This document shows, piece by piece, positions 35,471 to 43,432 of a stretch of 64,000 nucleotides of DNA. The DNA is from Mesobaculum littorinae (lineage in GTDB: Bacteria > Pseudomonadota > Alphaproteobacteria > Rhodobacterales > Rhodobacteraceae). Each line of letters opens with the position of its first letter. Position 1 is the stretch's first letter. Made by a program: the position numbers and the translations under genes. Below the pieces are notes generated by a model. That model was given only the letters and a program-made list of their open reading frames with translations. It was not told the origin of the DNA and did not search any database. The stretch spans positions 1 through 64,000 of the forward strand of contig NZ_RQXX01000001.1 in assembly GCF_004011175.1 (NCBI RefSeq), written 5' to 3'.

Positions 35471-35700
35471 TGCAGGACTGCGAACGCGATCGGCTGGCCG
35501 GACGGCTGGCCGATTTCGATACGGGAGAGTTCCACTTTCCCGACCTCTACGGCCCCGGCTGGGACAGCCTGCCTATCGGCGAGAAGGTCAGCCGGGGTCG
35601 CGACTTCCTGAAGGCCGTGCGCAACGGCGACTTTCCGGGCGTCGACGACACGGGCCGCAAGGCCGGGGGCGGCCGGCTTTACCGCTGGGACGGGCGCTAG
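35470..35700 (+). CDS. Small DUF1413-like protein coupled to aspS
   Basis: A 76-residue protein whose ATG overlaps the aspS stop (TGATG), so it is probably made by translational coupling. The core FHFPDLYGPGWDSLPIGEKVSRGRDFLKAV (split about residue 21-50) resembles DUF1413 proteins (Asp-Leu, Trp, Leu-Gly-x-x-F pattern). Function unknown; small basic proteins of this type may bind nucleic acid, but no motif proves it. It ends a short aspS operon. Confidence 0.65.
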   Translation: MQDCERDRLAGRLADFDTGEFHFPDLYGPGWDSLPIGEKVSRGRDFLKAVRNGDFPGVDDTGRKAGGGRLYRWDGR

Positions 35701-36005
35701 GCGCCGATACTCTGAACATGGGACCGGGCACAGCGCCCGGCTGCGCCGAACCCTCGACCCGAGGGGCGAGGGTGCCTGCCCCAAGCCCTCGGATCCGAAG
35801 GCGCGCCCCTGGTTTCTTCTCTTCTAAAATACTCCCGCCGGAGGCGTCCATCGGCAGCGCCCAGGCGAAACCTCTCGGCCGATCGCGAAAAATCGCAGGC
35901 AGGACGTGCCCGCCCAGGGGTCGCCCTCGGCAACTCAAGGCCCATATCCGGGACAGAAGGGGCCGGTTCCGGCCCGGTTTTTGCCAGACACGCAAAGGAC
36001 ATCCC
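35701..36005. other. 305-base intergenic region
   Basis: No gene recognised. It has a GC hairpin (CCGGGC-n-GCCCGG near 35726-35742) and an AT-richer stretch TTCTTCTCTTCTAAAATACTCC (split across 35814-35835) that could be part of the promoter of the following aldo/keto reductase gene. Confidence 0.4.
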
Positions 36006-37043
36006 ATGCGATATCGCCCCCTCGGCCCCAGCGGCCTGTTCGTATCCGAGCTTTGCCTCGGCACCATGACCTTCGGCGGCGACGACGGGCAGTGGGGCAA
36101 GATCGGGCGCCTGCAACAGGACGAGGCCGATCAGCTGGTGAAGACGGCGCTCGACGCGGGCGTGACCTTCTTCGACACCGCCAACGTCTATGCGGGCGGC
36201 GAAAGCGAACGCATCTTCGGCCAAAGCCTCAAGAACCTCGGTGTCGCGCGCGACGATGTAGTCGTGGCGACCAAGGTCATGGGCCCGATGGGCGAGGGGC
36301 CGAACAAGCGCGGCGCCTCGCGCGGTCATATCCTGGCGCAGTGCAAGGAAAGCCTTGGGCGCCTCGGCCTCGACCACATCGACCTCTACCAGATCCACGG
36401 CTTCGATCCCGCGACGCCGATGGAAGAGACGCTCGAGGCGCTGAACCTTCTCGTCCAGCACGGCCACGTCAACTATATCGGCCTGTCGAACTGGGCCGCG
36501 TGGCAGATCATGAAGGCCGTGGGCCTGACCCGGGCCCGGCAACTGGCGCCGATCCTTTCGCTGCAGGCCTACTACACTCTGGTCGGCCGCGGGCTTGAGC
36601 GCGAGGTCGTGCCGATGCTGCGGTCCGAGGGCCTTGGCCTGATGGTCTGGAGCCCGCTGGCCGGCGGGTTCCTCTCGGGCAAGTACACCCGCGACAACAT
36701 CGCGCCCGAGGGTGGACGCCGGGCCGAGTTCGACTTTCCGCCCGTCGATACCGACCGCGCGTTCCCCGCGCTGGACGCCATGCGCGAGATTGCCGAGACC
36801 AAGGGCGCAAGCGTCGCGCAGATCGCGCTGGCCTGGCTTCTGCACCAGAAGGTGGTGACCAGCGTCATCATCGGGGCCAAGCGGCCCGAGCAACTGGCCG
36901 ACAACCTGGGCGCCGTCGATGTCACCCTCTCCGACGACGAGCTTGCGCGGCTTGACGACCTGACCGCGCTGCCGCCCGAGTATCCCGGCTGGATGCTGCA
37001 ACGACAGGGCGAATACCGCCGCGGCCAGCTGGAGCACAGCTAG
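36006..37043 (+). CDS. Aldo/keto reductase
   Basis: A 345-residue NADPH-dependent oxidoreductase of the AKR superfamily, closest in pattern to the YajO/PdxI-like group. The catalytic tetrad is visible: D57 and Y62 in FFDTANVYAGGES, K90 in VVVATKVMG, H131 in LYQIHGFDP. The C-terminal cofactor part SVIIGAKRPEQLADNLGA is conserved. The substrate cannot be assigned. It is alone between two spacer regions, transcribed in the same direction as aspS. Confidence 0.9.
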   Translation: MRYRPLGPSGLFVSELCLGTMTFGGDDGQWGKIGRLQQDEADQLVKTALDAGVTFFDTANVYAGGESERIFGQSLKNLGVARDDVVVATKVMGPMGEGPNKRGASRGHILAQCKESLGRLGLDHIDLYQIHGFDPATPMEETLEALNLLVQHGHVNYIGLSNWAAWQIMKAVGLTRARQLAPILSLQAYYTLVGRGLEREVVPMLRSEGLGLMVWSPLAGGFLSGKYTRDNIAPEGGRRAEFDFPPVDTDRAFPALDAMREIAETKGASVAQIALAWLLHQKVVTSVIIGAKRPEQLADNLGAVDVTLSDDELARLDDLTALPPEYPGWMLQRQGEYRRGQLEHS

Positions 37044-37245
37044 GCGCGCGCGACCCGCCGTGCCGCCCCGACCCATGGGGCAGGGCGCGGCGGACTGCCG
37101 CCCCGGCGGGGGCGGCCCCGTGCCGATCCGGTGCGGTCGCCGCGAAACGTGATGCACGGATCGCGCGGAGGTGCGGTAAAGGGGGGCAACGGCCGGGCTC
37201 TCCCGGCCAGCCATCCCACGGGCCCCTCATGACCTCGACCAGAGT

Positions 37246-38604
37246 ATGACCCTCAGCAGCCTTTCCGCGATCCGCTTCGGCTATGGTCCGGGCGCGCGCG
37301 CGATGCCCTCTGGGGCCGAGGCGATCCTTGCCTCGCTGTCCGCCCCCGACGATTTGCTTCGGGCGTTCCCGATGCCGTCCCTCGACAGGGCGCTGAAGAT
37401 CGCGCGCGCCGACCGCGATGCGCAAAAGGCGGTGGCCCGCAATGAGCCGGGCGCCGAGACGGTGAAAGAGCGTACGCGGCAGGACCTGTCGTCGGCGCAG
37501 ATGAGCGGGCTGCGCCAGTCGCTGGCCCGGGTTGCCGACAGCCCGGCGCCCTTTCGCGAGCGCCTCATGCATTTCTGGGCCGATCACTTCGCGGTTCGTG
37601 TCACGCAGACCCGGCTGTCCGGCCTTGGGCCCGCTTATCTGGACCAGGCGATTCGGCCGAATATCGCTGCGCAGTTCGGCGATCTGCTCAAGGCCGCGGT
37701 GCTTCACCCGGCGATGCTTGTCTACCTCGACCAGGTCGCCTCGGTCGGGCCCGGGTCGGCCTTGGGGCGCGACCGGGGGCAGGGGCTGAACGAGAACCTC
37801 GCGCGCGAAGTGCTGGAACTGCACACGATGGGCGCCGAGGGCAGCTATACCCAGGCCGACGTGACCGAGTTCGCGGAGCTGCTGACCGGGCTCTCCTTCA
37901 ACATCAACAAGGGCCCGCTGTTCCTGCCCAGGCGGGCCGAGCCGGGCGCGGAGACGGTGCTGGGCGTGGCCTACGGCGGCGCGAAACCCGGCCGGCGCGA
38001 CATCCTCGCCTTTCTGGACGACCTCGCCCTGCATCCCGACACGGCGCATCACGTCTCGACCGCGATCGCCACGCATTTTCTGGCCGACCGCCCCGATCCC
38101 GGGGTCATCGCAGAGATGGAAACAGCGTGGAGCCGCAGCGACGGCAACCTGATGCAGGTCTATTCGGCTATGCTCGACCATCCCGCAGCCTGGGCGACAG
38201 AGCTTGGCAAGGCCAAGCGGCCCTTCGATTTCATGGCCAGCGCACTGGTCGCGCTGGGCGTCGCCGGGAGCACGGTGTCGAACATGCCCAACAAGCTTCT
38301 GAACCAGGCCTTTGCCCGCCCGGCACAGGTCATGGGGCAACCTTTCATGGCCCCGCCCGACCCCTCAGGCTGGTCCGAAGAGGCCGCGGCCTGGATCACG
38401 CCGCAGGGCCTGGCAGGGCGCATCCACTGGGCGATGTCGGTGCCGGCAAGGCTGGTCGATCCGCTGCCCGATCCGCGCGACTTCGTCCTCACCGTGCTGG
38501 GGGACATGGCGTCCGAGCGGCTGGTCTGGGCGGCCGCGGCGTCGGAAACGCGCGACCAGGGGGTGGGCCTCGTGCTGTCCGCGCCCGAATTCAACCGCAG
38601 GTAG
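37246..38604 (+). CDS. DUF1800 family protein
   Basis: A 452-residue protein of the DUF1800 family. Hallmarks are AIRFGYGPGAR near the start, LMHFWADHFAVRV, and LNENLAREVLELHTMGAEGSYTQADVTEFA (split about residue 183-212). It has no clear signal peptide, unlike its partner. DUF1800 and DUF1501 genes almost always sit side by side in bacteria and their products are thought to act at the cell envelope, possibly on polysaccharide, but no activity is established. Here the partner starts 12 bases downstream. Confidence 0.9.
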   Translation: MTLSSLSAIRFGYGPGARAMPSGAEAILASLSAPDDLLRAFPMPSLDRALKIARADRDAQKAVARNEPGAETVKERTRQDLSSAQMSGLRQSLARVADSPAPFRERLMHFWADHFAVRVTQTRLSGLGPAYLDQAIRPNIAAQFGDLLKAAVLHPAMLVYLDQVASVGPGSALGRDRGQGLNENLAREVLELHTMGAEGSYTQADVTEFAELLTGLSFNINKGPLFLPRRAEPGAETVLGVAYGGAKPGRRDILAFLDDLALHPDTAHHVSTAIATHFLADRPDPGVIAEMETAWSRSDGNLMQVYSAMLDHPAAWATELGKAKRPFDFMASALVALGVAGSTVSNMPNKLLNQAFARPAQVMGQPFMAPPDPSGWSEEAAAWITPQGLAGRIHWAMSVPARLVDPLPDPRDFVLTVLGDMASERLVWAAAASETRDQGVGLVLSAPEFNRR

Positions 38605-38615
38605 GTGGGGCGATC

Positions 38616-39839
38616 ATGACCGATACCGGCAGACCGGCGCAGGGCCGGTTCACGCGGCGGGGGCTTTTGAAGGGCGCGGCCCTGATGGGGTGCTCCGTCG
38701 CGGCGCATCCCCTGACCACGGCCATCACCTTCGCCTCGGCGCCCGGGGATGCGCGGCTGGTCGTGATCATCTTGCGCGGCGGGATGGACGGGCTGGACGT
38801 GGTACGCCCGGTCGGCGATCCGGGCTTTGCGGCGCTGCGTCCCGCAGCCAGTCCGGGGCTGGACCTGGGCGGGTTCTACCAGCTTCATCCGGCGCTCAGC
38901 CCGCTCTACCCGCTGTGGCAGGCGGGGCAGCTGGGGGTCGTCCACGCGACCTCGACCCCCTATCGCGACAAGCGCAGCCATTTCGACGGGCAGGACCTGC
39001 TTGAGGCGGGGACGGGCTTTGACGTCGATGCCCCGCATGTGCGTGATGGCTGGTTGAACCGGATGCTGCAGACGACGCCCGGGCTGCGCGGCGAGACGGC
39101 CTATGCGGTGGGCAGCGAGGAGTTGAAGATCCTGAGCGGCGCGGCGCCCTTCAAAAGCTGGTCGCCCGACGCGCGGCTAAATCTGACCGCGCAGGCCCAG
39201 CTGCTGCTGGGCGAGGTCTACAAGGACGATCCGCTGTTCCGGGGCGCTGCGGACCAGGCGATCCAGCTGGCCGAGCTGGGGCGGTTCGGCGGCACTGCCC
39301 CGCGCGAGGTCGCGCTGGCCGAGGCGATGCGCAAGGGCGGCGGCCGCGCAGGCGAGGCCCTGGCTGCCTTTGCCGCCGCGCGGCTTTACGACGAGGCGCG
39401 AATCGCGGCCTTTTCGCTGCCCGGCTGGGACACCCATCGCGGGCAGGAGGGCGCCATCACCCGCTCGTTGGGGCGGCTGGCCGAAACCATCTTGGTGCTG
39501 AAGCGCGGGTTGGGCCCGGTCTGGGACAAGACCGCCGTGCTGGCGATGACCGAGTTCGGGCGCACCGCGCGGCTTAACGGCACCGAGGGCACCGATCACG
39601 GCACCGGTGGCGCGATGCTGACCGCCGGTGGGGCGCTGCGCGGGGGGCGGGTTCTGGGCAGATGGCCGGGCCTTGGCGAGGCCGACCTTTACGACCGGCG
39701 TGACCTGATGCCCACCTCGGACGTCCGCAGCTATGCCGCCTGGGTGATGCGGGGGCTGTTCGGGGTAGAGAGATCCGCGATCGAAACCAGCATATTTCCG
39801 GGGCTCGACCTCGGCGAAGATCCCGGGCTGGTGCTATAG
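38616..39839 (+). CDS. DUF1501 family protein, Tat-exported
   Basis: A 407-residue protein of the DUF1501 (sulfatase-like alkaline-phosphatase fold) family. It starts MTDTGRPAQGRFTRRGLLKG, a clear twin-arginine signal, followed by LVVIILRGGMDGLDVV, and later HFDGQDLLEAGTG and TEFGRTARLNGTEGTDHGTG, the metal-site-like segments of the family. A much longer in-frame extension overlaps the DUF1800 gene and is rejected. Exported to the periplasm folded; works presumably with the DUF1800 partner. Function unknown. Confidence 0.9.
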   Translation: MTDTGRPAQGRFTRRGLLKGAALMGCSVAAHPLTTAITFASAPGDARLVVIILRGGMDGLDVVRPVGDPGFAALRPAASPGLDLGGFYQLHPALSPLYPLWQAGQLGVVHATSTPYRDKRSHFDGQDLLEAGTGFDVDAPHVRDGWLNRMLQTTPGLRGETAYAVGSEELKILSGAAPFKSWSPDARLNLTAQAQLLLGEVYKDDPLFRGAADQAIQLAELGRFGGTAPREVALAEAMRKGGGRAGEALAAFAAARLYDEARIAAFSLPGWDTHRGQEGAITRSLGRLAETILVLKRGLGPVWDKTAVLAMTEFGRTARLNGTEGTDHGTGGAMLTAGGALRGGRVLGRWPGLGEADLYDRRDLMPTSDVRSYAAWVMRGLFGVERSAIETSIFPGLDLGEDPGLVL

Positions 39840-39992
39840 GCGAAACCGGAACGGCCAGCGCAAGTCGGTGGCACATTGCGGCGGGACACCGTCCGGCAAA
39901 CGTCCCTTGGGTGGTGCTCGTATTGACACCCAAAACGGGGAAGGCGCTGCTTCAAGCGAAAGCAGCCGAGGTCTTACCGTCCGGTTACCTCT

Positions 39993-40208
39993 TCAGGCGC
40001 GGTCGGTGTCGGATTGGGAAAGCGCGGCGGCGGGCTGCGCCACGGGCGTGGCACTGTCCCGAAGCGCGTCCGCCGCGGGGTCGAGCCGGACCAGGGTGCC
40101 GGTGATCGCGATGCACAGCGACAGCAGACCAGCCGCGAACACCGCCCGCCCGAGCACCTTTGCAGGGGTCTGGGGCAGCTCGATCCCGTCGATCACGCTT
40201 TGAAGCAT
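39993..40208 (-). CDS. Small membrane protein, 71 residues
   Basis: Short reading frame MLQSVIDGIELPQTPAKVLGR followed (in part) by a single hydrophobic helix AVFAAGLLSLCIAITGTLV and a hydrophilic C-terminal tail. A GGGAG site precedes the ATG at good distance. No family recognised. It is convergent with the DUF1501 gene and lies downstream of the response regulator on the same strand, 195 bases away. Hypothetical; coding status rests on the ribosome site and membrane pattern. Confidence 0.5.
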   Translation of the reverse strand: MLQSVIDGIELPQTPAKVLGRAVFAAGLLSLCIAITGTLVRLDPAADALRDSATPVAQPAAALSQSDTDRA

Positions 40209-40403
40209 CGCATCGCTCCCTGAACTCGGTCAGACCCGGCTTGCAGTGGGATCTGAGTTAACGGTTTCTTTCTTGATCACCCTGAAATCGGGCAGGATTT
40301 TGGTCATGGACGTATATTGAGGTGGCAGTCTTCGACCCGTTCATCCCCGGCCGGGCTCTGTCCGGCCTCCCAAGGCGTGGCCGCGCGGCGCGGGGCCAAA
40401 GGA

Positions 40404-41126
40404 TCATGCGCTCAACGGGGTCTTCGACAGGCGGCCCAGACGTTCCTGCACCATGCCCGCGAGCATCGCCCGTTGCGGGGCGGCGGCGTGGTCGGTCTGG
40501 CGCATGAAATCCTGTGCCGCTGTCACCAGCAGGGGGTCGCCGCTGCACAAACCCAACCCGCGAACAAAGCCTGCGGCGTAGGAGAGCGTCGGATCGTCGG
40601 TGCCGGCATCTAGCAGCGACGCGGCCAGCGACAGGTCGTCCTGCAAGGCTGCACGGTCGGGCGAAATGGGCTCTTCCACCACCAGCCGCGGCTCGCGCAG
40701 CTGCATGTCCTGCGGCAGCAGCCGGATCAGTTCGGCCTGCACCTGCGACAGGGTGCCGAAGGGTTTTTCCAGGAACCCGTCGGCGCCCGCCTCGGTCGCG
40801 CGCCCGGCCAGCGTGTCATCGCCCGAGATGGCCAGGATCGCGGGCACCCGGGGCCGCGCCGCCGCCAGGTCAGACAGCAGGGACAGGCCCGATCCGTCCG
40901 GTAGACCCAAGTCCACGATCACGATGGTGGGGCGGTAGGTCGTCAGGTGCCGCGCGGCCGACCGAAGGCTGTCGGCCCGGCGGATCCGCGCCCCGCTGCG
41001 CAGGCAGATCAGGCGCAGCGCTTCGCCGGCGAAGCGGCTGTCCTCGACAACCAGGACCGTCTGCCCCAGCAGGGGGCGGTCCCGCGTCGGGCGGGGGACG
41101 AATTGCATGCTGTCGTCAATCAACAT
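40404..41126 (-). CDS. Response regulator with C-terminal extension of unknown function
   Basis: A 240-residue protein. Residues 22-130 form a receiver domain: acidic pair E28-D29, phospho-acceptor D72 in VIVDLGLPDGSG, S101 and K121 in FLEKPFG. The remaining 110 residues are helical with no recognised DNA-binding domain or enzyme motif, so output is by protein contact or unknown. No histidine kinase gene is adjacent. An alternative start at MQFVPRPTRD would shorten the N-terminus by six residues. It diverges from mce. Confidence 0.85.
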   Translation of the reverse strand: MLIDDSMQFVPRPTRDRPLLGQTVLVVEDSRFAGEALRLICLRSGARIRRADSLRSAARHLTTYRPTIVIVDLGLPDGSGLSLLSDLAAARPRVPAILAISGDDTLAGRATEAGADGFLEKPFGTLSQVQAELIRLLPQDMQLREPRLVVEEPISPDRAALQDDLSLAASLLDAGTDDPTLSYAAGFVRGLGLCSGDPLLVTAAQDFMRQTDHAAAPQRAMLAGMVQERLGRLSKTPLSA

Positions 41127-41240
41127 CGGGCATATCCTGAAAACGGCGCCTTCGGGCGCGGGGCCTCGTCTGGATCAGCATGAGTCGATAAGGCTAAGGA
41201 AGGGTTAAGCGCACCGCGCGGGCGGCAGGGAGGTCCGGGC

Positions 41241-41699
41241 ATGATCGGTCGGCTCAATCACGTGGGCATCGCGGTGCCGGACCTCGCGGCCGCGGCGGCC
41301 CAGTATCGCGACACGCTGGGGGCCGAGGTCGGCGCGCCCCGCGATCTTCCCGAGCATGGCGTCACGGTCATCTTCGTCACCCTGCCCAACACCAAGATCG
41401 AGCTGATGCAGCCCCTGGGTGCCGCGTCGCCCCTCTCGGGGTTCCTGCGCAGTGCGCCCGCGGGCGGGATGCACCACCTGTGCTACGAGGTGCCCGACAT
41501 CGTCGACGCCCGCGACCGGCTGGTGCGGCAGGGGGCGCGGGTGCTGGGCGACGGAACGCCGCGGATCGGCGCGCACGGCCGTCCGGTTCTGTTCCTGCAC
41601 CCGAAGGACTTTGCCGGCTGCCTTATCGAGCTGGAGGAGACGGAGCCCCGTCCGGCCGATGGTGCCCGGGCAGGGCGGCCCCAGCCGGCGCGACCTTAG
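41241..41699 (+). CDS. mce: Methylmalonyl-CoA epimerase
   Basis: Interconverts (R)- and (S)-methylmalonyl-CoA in propionyl-CoA breakdown. A 152-residue glyoxalase-fold protein with LNHVGIAVPDL at the N-terminus, EVGAPRDLPEHGVTVIFV, GMHHLCYEVPDI, and VLFLHPKDFAGCLIELEE near the C-terminus, where the metal-ligand His and Glu lie. The last 15 residues (Arg/Pro/Ala-rich) extend past the usual end of about 135 residues. A GGGAGG site precedes the ATG. DUF1467 follows by 75 bases, an order often seen in Rhodobacteraceae. Confidence 0.93.
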   Translation: MIGRLNHVGIAVPDLAAAAAQYRDTLGAEVGAPRDLPEHGVTVIFVTLPNTKIELMQPLGAASPLSGFLRSAPAGGMHHLCYEVPDIVDARDRLVRQGARVLGDGTPRIGAHGRPVLFLHPKDFAGCLIELEETEPRPADGARAGRPQPARP

Positions 41700-41774
41700 G
41701 AAGCAGCCCCCTTGTTTTCCCGCGCGTCCCGGGCTTTGTGACAGGCACCCCGAGTTGCAGGAGGAGACGCCCCA

Positions 41775-42089
41775 ATGGCGATCACGTCGGCCATCGTGCT
41801 TTTTGCCGTCATCTGGTTCATGGCGCTGTTCGTCGCGCTGCCGATCCGGATCCGGACGCAGGGCGATCTGGGCGACATCGTTCCGGGCACACATGCGGGC
41901 GCGCCCGAACATATCTTCTACAAGGCCAAGTTCATCTGGGTGACGGTTGCCACCATCGTCATATGGGCGGCGGCCTGCGCGATGATCCTGTGGGGGCCTA
42001 TCGGGGTGCGTGATCTCGACTGGTTCGGGCGAATGGATCCGCCTGCCGGGGCCGCCCGCGACGTGCCAGCCGATGATAGAGGTGCGTGA
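41775..42089 (+). CDS. DUF1467 family membrane protein
   Basis: A 104-residue protein with two membrane helices, ITSAIVLFAVIWFMALFVAL at the N-terminus and VTVATIVIWAAACAMILWG later, separated by a loop IRIRTQGDLGDIVPGTHAGAP that is the family signature. The conserved part ends near residue 88 (DLDWFGRM); the last 16 residues lie in the overlap with the converging EI24 gene. Function unknown. It follows mce on the same strand. Confidence 0.85.
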   Translation: MAITSAIVLFAVIWFMALFVALPIRIRTQGDLGDIVPGTHAGAPEHIFYKAKFIWVTVATIVIWAAACAMILWGPIGVRDLDWFGRMDPPAGAARDVPADDRGA

Positions 42090-42744
42090 AGGTCGCCGCA
42101 CCCAGGACCGGAACCGCGAGGTTCAGGATCGGCACCGATAGCGGCAGCGCCATGAGCGTGCCTGCGATCCAGATTTCGGGCGCATGACGGCGCCGCATCG
42201 CCCTGGCGCCCGCCCGGCCCAGCCGCCGCATCGCCAGAAGCTGGAAATACTCCTGCCCCAGAAGCCAGCCGTTCATCGCCAGGAAGATGAACGGCGCCAG
42301 CGGGGCGACCGCAAGATAGATCGCCAGCGCCACGAGGTTGGCCGCGAAGATCACCGCCAGGAACCGCAGGCTGTCGCTTAGCCCCTGCAGCAGACTCAGC
42401 CGCGGCGCGGGGGCAAGCGCGGGATAGTGCCGCGCCTCGACCGCGTCGGCCACGTCGTCGAGAAAGATTGACGTGAAGGCCGAGGCGACAGGCACCATCA
42501 GGAACACCGACATCACCAGCATCAGCAAGATCGACGCCCCCGAGAGCAGGTCGTCGACCCAGGCGATCTGGCCGATCAGCGGCAGGGTGACGGTGTCTGG
42601 CAGCACGGTGTTCAAGAGCCAAAGCACCAGCGCGTAGACCGCGACCAGCAGCAGCACGGTCAGGCCGATGCCCTTGGCCAGCACGCGGCGGAACACCGGG
42701 TCGCCGGTCTGCGCCAGCGCCTTCCAGAAATCGCTCAGGATCAT
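41998..42744 (-). CDS. EI24 domain-containing membrane protein (CysZ-like)
   Basis: A 248-residue membrane protein of the EI24/CysZ family with about four membrane segments. MILSDFWKALAQTGDP and the FLDDVADAVEARHYP, PFIFLAMNGWLLGQEYFQLLAMRR blocks are characteristic. CysZ in enterobacteria imports sulfate; alphaproteobacterial EI24 proteins are not proven to. The 3' end overlaps the 3' end of DUF1467 by 92 bases tail to tail. The C-terminal tail after about residue 225 is polar. Confidence 0.85.
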   Translation of the reverse strand: MILSDFWKALAQTGDPVFRRVLAKGIGLTVLLLVAVYALVLWLLNTVLPDTVTLPLIGQIAWVDDLLSGASILLMLVMSVFLMVPVASAFTSIFLDDVADAVEARHYPALAPAPRLSLLQGLSDSLRFLAVIFAANLVALAIYLAVAPLAPFIFLAMNGWLLGQEYFQLLAMRRLGRAGARAMRRRHAPEIWIAGTLMALPLSVPILNLAVPVLGAATFTHLYHRLARRGRPRQADPFARTSRDHAPR

Positions 42745-42787
42745 CGATTTGCCTTCTTTGTCCGTGGGGGCGCTTCGGGGGCGGGCC

Positions 42788-43366
42788 TCAGGCGTCGGCC
42801 CAGGTGACGATGCGGTCGAGATCGGGGCGCGGACGCTCGGGCGGGGTCACGCGTTCGGTGCCGATATAGATGACGCCGGCGATCCACTCTTCGGGCGCGA
42901 GGCCCAGGCCCTCTTCGCAGAAAGGGCGGTCGTGGCTGGGCCAGCCCGACAGCCAGTTCGCCCCCCAGCCCGCGGCAAGCGCCGCGTTCAGCAGTTGCAG
43001 GCAGGCCGCCCCGGCCGACAGGGTCTGTTCGATGGCGGGCACTTTCTCGGAGAGTTTGGGGCAGGCGACAACGGCGACGGCCAGAGGCGAGCCCGCATAG
43101 GCCGCGCGTTCCTTGGCGACCTTTTCCTCGGGCTGGTCCAGCGCCGCGCCGCGCGCGACGACCAGATCGGCCAGCCGGTCCAGCGCCGCGCGTTCGAGAA
43201 CGATGAACCGCCAGGGCTCAAGCTTGCCGTGATCGGGGGTACGCGCCGCCGCGGTCAGGATCGGCCGCAGCGCGTCGCGATCGGGTGCGGGGGCCCCAAG
43301 CGTCTTGGCCGGGCGCGACCGGCGCGACAGAAGGAAGTCCAGCGCGGCGGGGTTGGGATCGGGCAT
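42788..43366 (-). CDS. Nitroreductase family protein
   Basis: A 192-residue FMN-dependent oxidoreductase of the small nitroreductase type (YdjA-like). It starts with ALDFLLSRRSRPAK, the FMN-phosphate-binding Arg cluster, then RTPDHGKLEPWRFIV, and ends with GVIYIGTERVTPPERPRP. It can reduce nitro compounds or related substrates; the true physiological substrate is unknown. It lies 43 bases from EI24 and 66 bases from the deacetylase on the same strand, so the three may form a unit. Confidence 0.9.
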   Translation of the reverse strand: MPDPNPAALDFLLSRRSRPAKTLGAPAPDRDALRPILTAAARTPDHGKLEPWRFIVLERAALDRLADLVVARGAALDQPEEKVAKERAAYAGSPLAVAVVACPKLSEKVPAIEQTLSAGAACLQLLNAALAAGWGANWLSGWPSHDRPFCEEGLGLAPEEWIAGVIYIGTERVTPPERPRPDLDRIVTWADA

Positions 43367-43432
43367 CAGTGTCTCCTGAACGGTCGGGCGACGGGCGGCG
43401 GCTGTCGCGGTAGAGGCGCGGGCGGCGGCCGG

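Noticed and set aside
35726..35742. GC hairpin after the aspS operon as terminator
   Set aside because: Short stem with no T run; listed only as content of the gap.
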